A DNA stretch of 64,000 nt, taken from NCBI GenBank assembly GCA_035610835.1, contig CM069459.1:59985817-60049816 (forward strand), in the 5' to 3' direction. This DNA comes from Ophiura sarsii. Lineage: Eukaryota; Echinodermata; Ophiuroidea; Amphilepidida; Ophiuridae. Shown one piece after another: positions 35,966-49,319 of this stretch (position 1 is its first letter; every line of letters starts with the position of its first letter). The notes below the pieces were generated by a model. That model worked only from the letters and a program-made list of their open reading frames with translations. It ran no database searches and was not told where the DNA came from. The position numbers were made by a program, and so were the translations under genes.

Positions 35966-37296
35966 CTTTTCCGTTAACTTTTGCTAGACCATTTCGATGC
36001 CTGTAGTGATTTGTAGGTATGAGATGGGTTAACGGAACATGAAGAAAGGTGTTGTAGGGTTAAAACGAAAAGATGGTTGGTTGTCTGTGATAACTATGGC
36101 CACGGTATTATGCCAGCCTCCATATCACTTCACTTAGTACCAACCAAGGTATGAGCCAGAGGGCCGTCTGGGCGTCATATGGACGCCCTAAAAAATGCTA
36201 AAGCCGTTCAATGGACAACCCTTAATGTTAAATATTTAAAATTTAAAAAAATGTTTTTGAATATTTTTTAACAATTTGAACCCCAAAAGGTGGGTATTTA
36301 CTATTTTATGTCAAAAACATTGGTTTTGTGCGCAATATTTTAAATTTGGACCGATCTTATTTATAATAATTTGGAGCTCCTGGTACCAACTAATCACTGA
36401 TGTCATACTCTTTGCAGTATAAGGAACTAATGGTCACAAAAGGTTGACAAATGTTAGTTTGCATCACAGGGTCACACTAATAGAAATTGGAGTGATAGCT
36501 GAAAATATAACTTTATTTTGTGATCAAAATGTTTATATTTTTATAGTACCACCAATGCAGATGAATATATGTGTGGTGGTATGGGAAAACCCGTCGGAAG
36601 TCGCTAGTGTTAATATTGAGATATCTGGGTCATACCAAAATATTCCTAACAAATGAGTTCCAAGTCAATTTTTCAACTTTGGTCCCATGATAGAGATTAT
36701 ACCTTGAACTTCAGTCTCCAGGAGTTTTGTATGCAAAATTCCAGATGTTAAGTTTATTTTAGTACTTTTCTGAAGCTTGTTTATCAAATTTTATGTGTAA
36801 AATGCTATGTTTACGTAAAATAACATTGTTACCATGGTAACCACTTGTGAATTCCAGCAATGCATTGTAAAGATTTTGAAAGTGAAGAACTTACAATTGT
36901 TAATAATATCGCAAAAAACTAGGTTCATATCAAAAGTCCTTTTCATATGACAAGCTATTCTGTGTGATACGACAATGTAGTTTTATTATTATTAGAGCAT
37001 TTAAAAGATTTTGTGTACACCTTTGAATTGCCAGTTTCAATTTTAGTGTTGCGTTTAAACTTGCCGACTTTAAAATACTATAACTGTTAGTTCTAGATGG
37101 AATTTCTGAAAAAATTAAACAGTCCTATACTCAGTAGAGTATGAAGCTCTTTGCCAAAGAAAAAAACCAAGTTGCTAGAAAATGACCATGTGAAGGGTTT
37201 TCCCATGCCACCACACATATATTAAAACTGTGGTGTTGATATTTTTTCTAATTGGTGATTTGTATGCTTAATATTGTCACTTTAGCAATGGTATTG

Positions 37297-37362
37297 TAGT
37301 GGTTGTCTCATAGCCTGTCACCCCGGCGACCCGGGTTTAAGTCCTGGGGGCCGCAGACCTAT
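37297..37362 (+). repeat. tRNA-like SINE head
   Basis: 'gtagtggttgtctcatagcc' (box A-like) then 'cgacccgggtttaagtcctggg' (box B-like). No complete cloverleaf. Confidence 0.5.
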
Positions 37363-37500
37363 TTTGTTGGTCCCCCATTTTATCCCCTCCCCCTGTTCTT
37401 TGGTCCATCGTACTGTAATACTTCCAGGGTTATGGATTGAGATGTAGACCTCCCTAAGTGTTTTACCTTTCCATTGATAATATGAATATATCAAAAAATC

Positions 37501-38062
37501 AGGGTTGTCACCACGCCGGGCGGAGCTACCCGGCTATCAAAATCTCCGCCCGGTACTCACAGTAAATTTCAGCCTTTCTGCCCGCCACAAATTTCTTACC
37601 CCCACTGAATAAAATTCTTAGATTACTGTGTAATTCCTTGGGTTTTTTACCGCAGAACGGCGAAGTAAGCTTAAATATTTCCTCACTGGTCAAAACCAAA
37701 TATTATCATAATTTATTCAATATTCATAGTCAACAAGGACCTGTGGAAACCCCGCCTCTAGTATGTAGCCAAGTCTATATCGCATGAAGCACACTGTGAT
37801 ACTGCTGTTATACATGTAATGACTGCATTCAAGTCTAGTCAAGAAAAAATGAAAGCCAATATGTGACGTAGTCGACTGATCGTATCGTCTCTTACGCAAG
37901 AAGCACGCTAGTAATGCTGTTTGGGTATTCACTAGATTGACTGTGTGCAATTCTAACATGGGTTAAAGGTTAATTGATTGGCAAGATTTTGCACATGTAT
38001 TTTGACAGTGGCTACGCTTTGCAATTTTTACCCGGTTCTAAAATCACTCGGGTGACAACCCT
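37501..38062. mobile_element. MITE with AGGGTTGTCACC ends
   Basis: 'agggttgtcaccacgccggg' at the left faces 'cactcgggtgacaaccct' at the right, with CCCGG words just inside both ends. About 560 bp with no transposase. Confidence 0.6.
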
Positions 38063-38612
38063 GCACAAAATAACTAATAAATTGGTGAATGAAAACAACC
38101 TTTTGAGGAGTTAATATTTGATGCAATAGGTCAATAAATGCGTATGTATTGTTTCGAGAGAAATTTGACAAATCAATGCACGCGCGCTGATGTTGATGTG
38201 TGAATAATGGCACAACCTGCAAGGGGAGTGCTACTGTGAGCATATCAACATTTGCGTAAGTGCATTGATTTTTCAAAAAAAATAAACATACGCATGCATT
38301 GACCTAATTCATACACAACACTATACAAATCAAAATTCACAATTTGAGCATAATTTTGCAGTGAAAATTGGCGAACCCGCGATGCCTAAACAAAGCAAAG
38401 CGTGTCGTGTGCAGAGTGCATTATACACTTTCAATGCACTCTGCATATTTTAGTTTCTTGCTTTCTGATTGGTTCGACACTACTAAAAGTGTATGAATAA
38501 ATATTTATCACTAACATGGTATTATTGTCCATTTGTTTGTTTCATTATATCTCTGCTATCATGGGTTGCTTGATGCCGCTACATAGTTATCATTGGTAGG
38601 TATAGGATACCA

Positions 38613-39045
38613 CTATAGCTTAATCAGTTCCAAATTGGCAATAAATATGTTTTTTGTTATCTTTCTGCACACAAAAATAATCCATGTGTACATTTATATG
38701 CACACAATTTTTGCCACACACATGTTACGCATGATGCACAGTGTGCTTGTTGCCTTCATGTGCGCGTTATGCATGATGCACAGTGCGCTTATTGCCTTCA
38801 CGTGCACATGACACATGATGCACAATACGCTTGTTGTTTTCACGTGCATGTGACGCATGATGCGCAGTACGCTTGTTGCCTTCATGTGCGCGTTATGCAT
38901 GATGCACAGTGCGCTTATTGCCTTCACGTGCACATGACGCATGATGCACAATACGCTCGTTGCCTTCATGTGTGCCTGCGTCCTTCTGTATCCATTCACT
39001 GCAGTTGTTGTGGCTTTGCCAATTTGGAACTGATCAAACTACAGT
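38613..39045. mobile_element. MITE family B copy expanded by a 42-bp minisatellite
   Basis: The ends 'ctatagcttaatcagttcc' and 'ggaactgatcaaactacag' plus 'aaattggc/gccaattt' match the family B copies at 44504-44744 and 52582-52780. Inside, six 42-bp units containing 'gcatgatgcacag' run from about 38729 to 38975. Three-unit (126-bp) blocks repeat more closely than single units. Because 42 is a multiple of three, open frames appear on both strands; they are artefacts. Confidence 0.8.
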
Positions 39046-39890
39046 AACTTAGGCTTAGGCCTTGATGCACTAATCCTCTAACACAAAGGGTCCTTCTAAC
39101 ACAAAGGGTCCTATATGGTTTTCTAGTGATACTTGTGGTTCTAGTGTTATGTCATCAAGGGCGCAGGATACACGATAACAAATAAAAACTTGGAGGTAGC
39201 TTTCATAACAAGTTCCTATTTTTCGACAGAAATCAGATCATAAGCCTTACAGTAGCGTATATTTAAGCTTAAACAATTTGATATGTTTCTAGATTTGCAA
39301 TGTTTTGTTCCTTTAACAAACTGAAGAGCTGATAATAATTAATCTGCCTCATACTCTTGAGCTGCCATTTGTGTGGTAACTAATTTGCAAATGTTTCATC
39401 CCATAAATATGTATCACAGTTTTGGATATTTATGTGAAAATCAGTTGTCGCTGAAAGAAGAGACTACATATGCTCAACATTGATTTGCTCATTTCAGTCT
39501 CTAGACTAAATGAGACTAAGGAAAAGAAGAAAAAAAAGAAGGTTGTGTTGCCCTCAGCGACCGACCCTAAAATTGCCAAAATTAGGGTCGGTTTTTTTTT
39601 AAATTTTATTTTTAGATTTGAATTTGTCCTTAAAGTGTCTAAATGTTACTATTTCTTGCTTGAAATAATTAAGTTAGTTTTAATGACTATTATCACACTA
39701 GAAACATTAGTAAAATTGACATTTGGGCTTATACCAATTTTGTCTTAACATAAACCATATATTTTTTCAGCCAAAAAAATAAAGAAAAGATTACCGACCG
39801 ACCGACCGAATTTTAAATTTTTTGCAATTTTGTTGTTGTTGGCCTAAGTATGCTCAACATTGTAACTCAGTATTGATTTGCTCATTTCAG

Positions 39891-41342
39891 TCTCTAGACT
39901 TTGGGTCTCTTCTAGATGACGTAATGACAGCCTGGGATGCAACCAGGACTAGTGTTGGTATAGATCACCCCCAGACACCTGATGGAGATGATGAAAGTCC
40001 ACCTACAGAGGGCGCCGCTAATGGTACTTCGTCAGGACGATCAAGCCCATCCCTGAGCATTGGTGATGACTACTGTTATGGTGCTTCCAACTCAACGCTA
40101 GTTTCCAGCCAGCCACAAGGTATAACAGTAATGGTCGGTAAGGAAGACACGACGTTAGTATCGTCGTCGCCCGAGGGCGCCGGGTCCCTAGATTCCCTGC
40201 CACCGCTTCACAATGCCATCACAAAAGACATGCCATCCAATCCCGTCAAAACTTACAGGAAAGCGCCCTCTAGTGGGCTATCAGATACCAGCAGCGTGAG
40301 CAGTTTCCAGAGCTACCCGTCGATGGATACTACATCATCGATGACGAGAAAGGAGTCGGGGGATGCAGACAGGTTTGCGGGCTTGTCTTCAACAGCGTCC
40401 GATAGTGCTGATGATGCGCGGTCTTCAACTCCGGAGGTCAATGGTTTGAATGGTAATGGTCACATGACAGATCACATGACAGGTTATGTGTCCCCTGAAG
40501 ATAGAATGGATGAGATATTAGATGCTGGTGACTATACAGAATTGGCAGTATCGGACAAAGTGTTTCCTGCCGAGATAGATTCCACTTCGGCAGATATTAG
40601 TTTTAGTTCCGAAGCGCGCTCTCATGCCTCAAAACCCAGTGACGATAGCGATGTTGATGACGATAGGCCTAGGCTTAATACACGCAATAATGGGCAGCGA
40701 GACGAGGCTAATGAACGTTTAGCTGGCGGTGATAACACAAAACCTCGTAGCCCATCAACCACCAAAAGTCCACGTAGACCAAAGGGTCCCCCGCCAAAGA
40801 CTCCCCCTGTAAAACCCCTGGCAAAACCAAAGGGTCCCCCACCCCCTGTCCCACCAGCACCGTGGATGAAGAAACCCGACATTTCACCCAAACCTAAAAA
40901 ACGTGAATATGCTCGAAAAGCAGAGGAGGAAGACTTCAGCTTTTCTACACTTCGCCAAAAATTTCTAAGTGGAAATAAACCCTCCTCAGAGACCACCCCT
41001 CGTGCCACGGTGGCTCGTTCCGGTTCATACAAGGAATCAATCAATGTGACAGCCTCTGTGGGACGTTCCAATTCCACTGGCGGGTACGATTCTAGCTCAT
41101 CAGAGCAAGAAGTCAAACTTAGTGAACGGACTATTGAAAACTTGGAGCGAACCATGCCCAAGCGTACCCGAGGAAGAAATAGGCGCCGTAGCTCAGAAGA
41201 AGCTAGCGAATCGGATCACAGCAGCATGGTATCCTCAAGAGCCTCTGAAGGTGACAGCTCAGCCGATGAGGGCGCTGCTAGTAAAACGACATCTGCGTAT
41301 ACATCTGTTGCCTGTCCTCTACCAGACCTCCCTGAAGATCAG
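39891..41342 (+). CDS. TNK2: ACK-like kinase: main disordered tail exon, 484 codons
   Basis: Acceptor 'tttgctcatttcag'; donor CAG|GTGAGA; phase 0 at both ends. It begins SLDFGSLLDDVMTAWD, a hydrophobic/acidic segment that may correspond to the LIDFG clathrin-binding region of vertebrate ACK1 (inference). Then come long Ser/Asp-rich parts, a YxxM motif (YPSM at 40314-40325), a Pro-rich block (KGPPPKTPPVKPLAKP, then KGPPPPVPPAPW) of SH3-ligand type, DFSFSTLRQKFLSG, and a basic cluster (KRTRGRNRRRSS). No catalytic domain. It is a scaffold for SH3, SH2 or endocytic partners. The antisense 179-codon ORF is a shadow of its biased codons. Confidence 0.9.
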
Positions 41343-41478
41343 GTGAGAAATTAAGGTTAATTATTTACTGGTTCAGGTGGTGTGTTGCATTCCTCTGGTA
41401 CACTCCTATTCATTACACATTGAAAAGCTAATTGTCTAATTTAAGGATCGTAAAGCTAATCGGGAGGGGTAAAAATAG

Positions 41479-42016
41479 TTGAACTAAACTCCTCAAAAAA
41501 AGTTTTGGAAACTTTTTTCAATCACTAATTTTCCAGATATTTCGTAATGTATTCATTCTGTGCTTACTTTGTATGTAAAGCTAATGTGTTCCTCTTTCCA
41601 ACGATACCTCATTTGTAGCAATCACTTGTTTCAGTGCCCAGCAACTTGCTTTAGAACATGGGGAGGTCACAATCTAAATGTGCCAAAACCATCACTATTT
41701 TGTGCTCAAAAGTCAATAGAGCATCACTCTACACTGTAGTTGTCAATGTAACACTTCTGTGATCAGACGACACAGTTGTTCTTTTGAGCACAAAATAGTG
41801 GCAATTTTGGCACAATCAGATTGTGACCTCCCCATGTGGTCAATCAAGTTGCTGAGCACCGGAGCAAGGGATTGCTACAAATGGTGTATCGTTGGAAAGA
41901 TAACAAAACACATCAGCTTTTCATAGATAGAAAACACAATATGAATACATTACGAAATATCCGAGAAATTGGTGGTTGAAAAAAGTTTCCGAACTTATTT
42001 TGAGGAGTTTAGTTTG
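41479..42016. mobile_element. inverted-repeat element just after the tail-exon donor
   Basis: 'gaactaaactcctcaaaa' and 'gatatttcgtaatgtattca' at the left are mirrored at 41940-42015. The central arms also pair ('cacaatctaaatgtgccaaaa' region with 'ttttggcacaatcagattgtg'). About 540 bp, no ORF. Confidence 0.72.
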
Positions 42017-43093
42017 AGTGTATTGCATGCAGGGTGAGAAACATTCCAGCGTATGAAACCATTCCCTACCTCTCAAGATGGCAAAATGAAAACATTTTTC
42101 TAATGGCTCGATTGGCTCAGAATGTTCACTAATTAGCGATCCCTTTTTGGTAATTTTAAAAGTTTATGAATTTTGCAGATTTTGTTTTTTTAATATGTGA
42201 GAAATTGGTAACAATTTATGAAAATGTTAAAAAATATTATTTGATTATTTTTAAGATAAACAGATTGCTGGACTGAACAGGAAAAGGGTTATTTGTTCAC
42301 CCTTTGGCCTATTAATGATATAGCTTTGAAATGATGACATAATTAATCCCAGAAGAACAAAACATCATCTGAATCTTTGGGGTAACCTGCAAAAAACTGC
42401 AGTAGTGGAAAGAAGCCATTTTGTTTTCAAAACCAAATTGAATTTTAAAATTTCAAAAATATATGTCTTGATTATTTTAAAAACAAATTGATTTCTTTTT
42501 AACTACATTTGTCGTCACCAAACTACAAGGACATCTATCTAACCATTTTCAAATTTGACTGCTTTTAAAATATTACAACCAAACAGATTCATTGTATCTG
42601 GTTCTTAACGTTGGATAAATAATGACAATTAAATAAAACAAGGAGTTGTCATAGTCAAGCCAGTGAAACCTTATAGGTCTATCATGACCGGATATAAATA
42701 GGGTCCATATGCCACCAGTCACATCAAAACGGGTTTTTGTCGTTCAAAATGCAAATTTTGTTATATTTTTATGCAAGCTTTAAAATGACACCTTGCTTGA
42801 AGCATTGGTCGATGCATTTGCATGTAGATTGATGTGAAATATTCAGTGGAAATTCCTTTCTAGTGTTTTTTTCCTCATGGTGTACTTCCACAATATCTTA
42901 AAATGCAAACTGCTGACAAAAGCAGCCTCTTCTTGATGTGACTGGTCACATATTATTAAAGGTCATTGAACTATCCGTATGAAATCAGATAATGAGAAAT
43001 GAATAACCAGATCAAACTGTCATCAATGATTGAATTATAATGCACAATCGGCGCTTCATTATGTGGTGGTATAATCTAACAGGAAGGATTCGC

Positions 43094-43693
43094 TAATAAA
43101 AGAGCTCAACAAAAGAAAGTCATACACTTAAGTTATGCCCTATAGAGCTCCCTCAAATTATATTTTGACCAAACAGACAGTTGGATGACACTTTTTGGCA
43201 GAATTTGATACCAAATTTGCCAAAAAATAACACAGAAAGCTGTGATTAGCTCCATTTTCAACACAAATTCACATTTTCAACACAATATGTGGAGCGAAAA
43301 TGCTGTGTATGCACTGCATGCCGTGGATGCCTACTGGGGATATCGATCACACGTTGCAATCGTGCTATCACTACCCATGCACGAGAGTTTGTATTTGAAT
43401 TAGCCTGCATGGGGGAAATGTGCAGTGATCAATACGGGACAAATATGGGATATATGTTAGGTTTCTTCTGTTTTCTGTGTGTTGAATATGCAAATTTGGA
43501 AACGTCACTGATTTTCATTTGCTGGTGCTAATCATGCCATATCTTTGATGTTTTGTAGCCAATTTGATACCACATTGTGCCAAACAGATTCATCCAAATG
43601 TCTATCTAAGCCTGTTTGGTCAAATAATAATTGTAAGTCACTCTATAGGACATAAACAAAGTGTATGACTTTCTTTTGATGAGCTCTTTATTT
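43094..43693. mobile_element. inverted-repeat element, ~600 bp
   Basis: 'agagctcaacaaaagaaagt' and 'gaccaaacagacag' face 'ctgtttggtcaaa' and 'actttcttttgatgagctct'. The interior has a short non-homologous ORF. Non-autonomous DNA transposon. Confidence 0.72.
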
Positions 43694-43713
43694 GCTATTT
43701 TTCACTCTCAGGA

Positions 43714-43936
43714 TATAGGGTAAAGTTGCCTATTTTCGGTCAGCGCCTATTTTCGGTCACTGGTCAAAATCTTATAATTGCATCGGTCGTTGCCATTTTA
43801 AAAGCAATACCGGGCATCAACTATGCTGGGTTTTTTTAGTCGTCAGTTTATAACGACGAGGTCATTTTCATTACACGACTTGGGCGAAGTGACCGAAAAT
43901 AGGCGCTGACCGAAAATAGGCGCCTTTACCCTATAT
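43714..43936. mobile_element. MITE with doubled CGCCTATTTTCGGTCA ends
   Basis: TATAGGGTAAAGTTGCC then two copies of 'cctattttcggtca' at the left, exactly mirrored at the right ('tgaccgaaaatagg' twice, then 'tttaccctata'). About 220 bp with TA-type borders. Confidence 0.8.
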
Positions 43937-44058
43937 AGAAAAATACACATCGTCAATAAATTGGGTTCATTTTTATCAGAGCATTTCACATTTTTCATGT
44001 CATCGATTGCGACTACAACTTTTTCAAAATGTCATTTCCATTCATAGAGGATCAAAGG

Positions 44059-44296
44059 TTAACCCCCTGAGCACTACCTGCTTTCTTACGGTATCTATGA
44101 TTGGCTCATTACAGGATATAATGCGATATACCCCTGTGAGTAACCAATCAAAAAAGTGCTGTTCTATCTCTTTATCAACCATACCACAATTCTTACTGTA
44201 TCTCTGATTGGCTAAATGTATGGTATAACACTCTTTGTAACCAATCAAAATTGTTTTTAGATGCCGATATATAGGCAGGTAGTGCTTAGGGGTTAA
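44059..44296. mobile_element. MITE family C copy
   Basis: TTAACCCCCTGAGCACTACC at the left and 'ggtagtgcttaggggttaa' at the right. TTAA borders. Confidence 0.78.
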
Positions 44297-44503
44297 CCAT
44301 TCATGGTGAATTTTGCATTATAGATATAAGGCATTGTTGGATGTGGTTAGAAATGTGTGCAATTTGCATTATTTTCTCTTACACATGAATCTGTGTTGAT
44401 TCTATATGCTAAAATTGTAGCACTCTTTACATTTATGTATATGAAAAAAATCAGATAGTATGCCTTCTAAGGCACAACCATTTCAGGTGCCGAGATCAAA
44501 CTT

Positions 44504-44744
44504 CTATAGTTTGATTAGTTCCAAATTGGCGAAGCCTCTTTACAGCAAGCATCGAATGGATACAGAAGGACGCAGGCTCGCATGAAGACAACCAGAGCAC
44601 TGTGCATCATATGTGTGACGCGTGCATGCGACCAAACCATATGTTTGTGGCCATAATCGAACACATGTACGCTTGGCTTACTTTTGCATGCGAAGAGATA
44701 AAAGACAAACATTTCTCGCCAATTTGGAACCAATTAAACTATAG
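44504..44744. mobile_element. MITE family B copy
   Basis: 'ctatagtttgattagttcc' and 'ccaaattggcgaagcctc' at the left; 'gccaatttggaaccaatt' and 'aaactatag' at the right. Shares 'atacagaaggacgcaggc' with the copy at 38613 (inverted). Confidence 0.78.
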
Positions 44745-45000
44745 TTGGCTTGGTTTGCAATGGATAACATCGATGCAATAAGGTTCAAAAGGGACCAAAA
44801 CACGAATTAATGTATCAAATTTTGTTTGGCTTTGCTTTTTTGTTTCCATGACGATCATGTCACCATTGTAGCCTGTAAAACGGCTCATGGTGACTGATTT
44901 GTAAATGATCAGATTAGGTGGGTAAGTTTGGAGTGCAGTTCAGTAGAGTTCATGTGTATTATATTTACATCATACAGCCTTTAATGTACTTGTTCTTCAT

Positions 45001-45315
45001 TAAGGCCTAGAATTATTTGTTTGGCGTAATCAGATGGACATGAGACACAAACCATTTTTAATCAAATGTTAAAATGTTCTGGACACAATTTGAAAACAAA
45101 TTCCTGATTCCTTACACCTAGGTAGTGAGAAAAAAACAAACAACAACAACAACAAGCAAACAAACAAACAACAACAAAAACACACACAAAAAAATGAAGA
45201 AGAAAAAAACCCCAGAAACAAAACAAAGTCAAAACAAAACCATAACAAAACAAACAAGCAATTTGAACCTTTTTATTTCAGACGGTTACGCCAAACAAAT
45301 AATTCTTTATGCCAA
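45001..45315. mobile_element. MITE with an (AAC)-rich centre
   Basis: 'agaattatttgtttggcgta' faces 'tacgccaaacaaataattct'. The interior is a low-complexity A/C tract. ORFs on both strands here (62-89 codons) are low-complexity artefacts. Confidence 0.65.
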
Positions 45316-46335
45316 GTTGTTATTATTAACAAAGGCCAGAATCATATGTATGAGCTATAGTTTTGATGCCATGTCAACGATTGTTTTCGTTTGAACTGAG
45401 AAATAAATTAAACAAAAAGCATCTAAATATCCACAGACTTTCTGTAGTCCTCCTAACTGTACAAAGTGGGCCTCTGATTGGCTGGATAAATGATATAGGC
45501 CTCTTTTTAACCAATCATAATCTGTTTTAGAAGTTTGACATTTTCATGTTCATGTAGGCAATGGCATGGTCTCTGCCTCATAACAGATACGGAATAAACT
45601 GTGAAATGTGTGTGTTTATTCCTTTAACGGGGCAGAAAACATGATATTGCTGAACGCGTAAACAACTTGACAACCAATCTGGTGCCCTATCTTGCTATAG
45701 CTGCAAGTACTAAGGTAGAGTTTACTAAGTAGTGAAAGACACAGGGCACCAGCATTGTATATAGCATCAAAACTACAGTTACACTCTAGAGTTCATTCTG
45801 GTATCATTATATTACATAAGTGATTTGCTGAGTTTGACAAAAAAGTATTAAATTCATAATAATTGATACTAATAATTTTTCACACTTTTTCCCTCCTTTT
45901 TTCTCCTCTCCGTCCATCTCTACATTGTCTCTCTCCGTCACTTATCTTTATTTCTCCGTCGGCACTACTTTATCTTCATGATCATATTGCATGGCGTCGT
46001 GATATTATGCATTGTGATATGGCATTGTGTGCGGTGGTTTTACTCGTGAAAATAGTCCGAAATTGTGTTACTCTAATTCTATCTCCTACACTTTCCCATA
46101 TTATAATCATCTTTATGAATGTACCAACAAAAGTACATACAAATTATTTGATATAAAATTTAAAAAAAATAAAAACATCTGTTCCCTTAATTTCCCTGCA
46201 CCTCAAATAACGTGGTTCATTTTTGCGTACATGTGTGTGATTTTGATATCTCCTCATCAGAGAGAAACATCCTCCATTTGTTTGCACTCGAGTCTGTGAA
46301 TGTATTGTTTCTTCTTTCGTGTACATGCACTATAC

Positions 46336-46600
46336 TAGAGGCACAAGTTTTCCGTTTTCTAAAATGGCAAATTCCGTTTTTGTAAATGGAATACACACAC
46401 ATTGGGTTTTGATTTATATAATTGCAACCCTCAACAGTCAAACATAGGCAGGTCATGAAGCATCTCTTGTAGAGTTTTCATGACCAATGAAAGCCTAAAA
46501 ACTTAAATGATCTGTCTCATCAATGTATGAAAAGTTATGAACAAGAAAAGTTTGAATTCTGTTTTCTACACAGGCAAAACGGAAAACTTATGTCTCTATC
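46336..46600. mobile_element. MITE with CAAGTTTTCCGTTTT arms
   Basis: 'ctagaggcacaagttttccg' at the left faces 'cggaaaacttatgtctcta' at the right. About 265 bp, non-coding. Confidence 0.6.
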
Positions 46601-49319
46601 ATACACATACTGTATTCTCTTTAATGATGCTCTGGGGAGTGAAGGTTTTGAGGGGCATCTATTTTGCAGTGATTGTTCAGTATGAAACGAGACCTTATCA
46701 GTAATTGTCACTGTAGCAAATATATACACTCAGGTTGTTTTATCCCCAAAGAAATATAAACTGTAGTTTGACATGTTTTGATCATCCAATCCAATCTTAC
46801 TAAAAAAATTATGGCTGAAAAGCTGAAGTTTTACATGCATATCTGGAAAAAGTATGTTGGGAGGGATGTAGAGGGTGTGGGATGGGGCTCATGAAAGAGA
46901 ATATGGTTATTTGTGTTTTGCATTTTGTATCATGTTCCATGCTTACATCATGGGTTCCAAGTTGTTGACTTATTCATACATCACTATCAATACATTGTTT
47001 ATCAAGAAAAAAATGCATCCAAGATGGTTTTGTTCTAGCAATATCGTGTTACATCATTTAATAAAGTAATCCTACTTTCAAATGGAAATCCTCACAAAGG
47101 TTGGAGACAAAGAGATTGAATTTAACAAATGGTCAGCAAAACCATACAGGCCAAATTATCCTCACATGCATCAATTTAATACAATCCTTGTTTGGTTAAT
47201 TGTATATGCGGAACTAATTCTTGTACATTATGATGTAGGAGTAAAATGCAGTATTTGCAAAGGCAACAGCCAATATTGTTCAAATTCTGAGGAATCCATT
47301 AAAATTCTTACACAATTTTTGCTGTGATAAGATTTCTTTTTTGATGCGATATATTTTGAGACTGGACCCAGGTTCCTAAAAATGTTTTAATGTTTTAGAC
47401 GTTGAATTTATTGCATGGCATCAGCAAGTGTTCGTTGAAGTTGAGGCTTACTATTGACTCTTGTGTTTAGTTGCCGTAACATAAACCTTGTGCGTGAAAT
47501 TGTGCATGAATGAATCTGGCATAACAAGTATTAAAGGATCCTTCATAAATAGGAATTCCAATATTTCTCACCCAAATATTTATTTATAGCCTGATTTTGG
47601 TCCTATTTTTTGATAAGTCACCTTTTTTATAAATGGAATTTATTCTCATGTAGGACAAATGAAGATAATTTGTTTTCATTTGTCATCCAATCAAAACAAT
47701 TATAATTTCCATATTTGGGTCGCACACGCAATATGTACATTTTTGCGTCTAAATGACTATTTATTTGAAATCTTTACATGGAAATTATTCTGTGGTATTC
47801 TTGATCAGGAAATACTTGCAGTCTAATAATTTTAAGGATTTTTGGATCACCCATTTTAAATGTTTCCTATTACTTTATTTTCTCCTTATTATTTGTCACT
47901 TTCTGACTCTTTGAGATGTTGTATTATGATATTGATATATTATTTATCTTTTCTAATTTTATTTAACCTACTTTTCCCACCTCTACCACAAAATAATAAT
48001 TTATTATATAGCCCATTATTTATAAACCATCATAGTTCTAGATAGTATTATTTATTTATATGTTCACGTAGTAAATGCTGTCACACACACATCAGTATGG
48101 TATACTACTGTCTGCTTCCTGCTTGGTCTTTTGCAATGCATTGTGGGAATGATTTCAGTGTTATGGGGGGCATGGGGCATTTCCCCCCCCCCCCCCCACC
48201 CCAATAATTTCAAAAAGTATAACATTTGACCATTTTAGCATAAAATATCAAATTTTGGAGAGCTGCGCGCACATTTTATCACCATATAGGTTTAATTAGA
48301 CCAAATTTTGCAATTTGCTTACCAAATTAATTTAAATTAGACCAAATTTGACGGTTTTAGCGTAAAATGGCAACAAAATGTGCACTCTTCGCGCGCATTT
48401 TTTAATTCTTGCCCCCCCACCTAAATTGTGTCTTGCCCCCAAAAAATGTATGATGCTGGTGCCGCCACTGATGGTATATAATTAGGGATGGGATTAGGAG
48501 GTATAGAGGGTGGTGTCCAAAAAAGAATGGCACGCACACAATAAAGCTCGATAACTAGCAGTACACTGCCCAGGATATTATTCTGGTTAATTTTTCAAAA
48601 TATTTCAAACATTTTAAACAATTGCAAATATTTCTTTAAAGAAAGAGGATTTTGTAAAATTCCCTGAAAAATTGGTCAGTCGGGCCCTGGAGGGTTTTTT
48701 CCCCGTCGGCTTACCACTTTACATTAAAAAGTTATTTAATAAATCTTTCCAGAACATGTAGTCCCACAATGTAATTGCAAGTGACCCTGGTAGTAAGAAG
48801 TTGTATTTTACCATCCATGTATGTATGCATCATTAATTAGGTAGGCAGGGTATCAGCTTCATTAGATGTCATTCATTACCGATATATGCAAATACTTTCT
48901 TTCTCTATCCCCACTTTTACCAATCCCACAATCCAACTTGTGCATTTACACGGCCATATATAGGCATTTCGCATCCCTATATAGGCATTTCGCATACCTA
49001 TTCCTATTCTTATATTATTATAATCTGAGAAGAAGACAAAGAAAAAACAAGAAAAAATAATTACAAATTGTATGACCAAAAAGAATTCTTGAAGTGCATA
49101 ATTACAATCCAGAATTATGATGGTTTTTGATGTTTTGACTTAATTTGTATCAATTTATATGCATTGCATATTTATATTATAAACCATTTGTCATGAAGTT
49201 GGAACAAAGTCTTCTGGAAGGCAACAAGTTTTGCCAATCATTGTGAGAGTTAAAATAAAAGATGGTTAATTCAGTTTTTAAGCATAGTTTATATTTATTT
49301 TTCTAAGTCACATGCCAAA

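Larger units (their letters stand above)
35725..39890 (+). other. 4.2 kb intron between post-CRIB exon and main tail exon
   Basis: It starts GTAAGA. It contains a tandem 31-bp duplication at 35855-35900, tRNA-like units at about 35890-35965 (minus) and 37297-37360 (plus), an inverted-repeat element at 37501-38062, the family B MITE with a 42-bp minisatellite (38613-39044), and an A-rich AGGCCAA-type repeat that separates a decoy acceptor (39497) from the real one (39890). Confidence 0.65.

Noticed and set aside
38729..38975. CRISPR-like array
   Set aside because: Units are contiguous degenerate 42-bp repeats without unique spacers, in animal DNA.
38694..39047. 101- and 95-codon ORFs on opposite strands
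   Set aside because: Both come from the 42-bp minisatellite, whose length is a multiple of three and lacks stops.
40622..41161. 179-codon ORF on the minus strand
   Set aside because: It lies wholly within the 484-codon tail exon, in an antisense frame kept open by Ser/Pro/Gly codon bias; no domain is recognisable.
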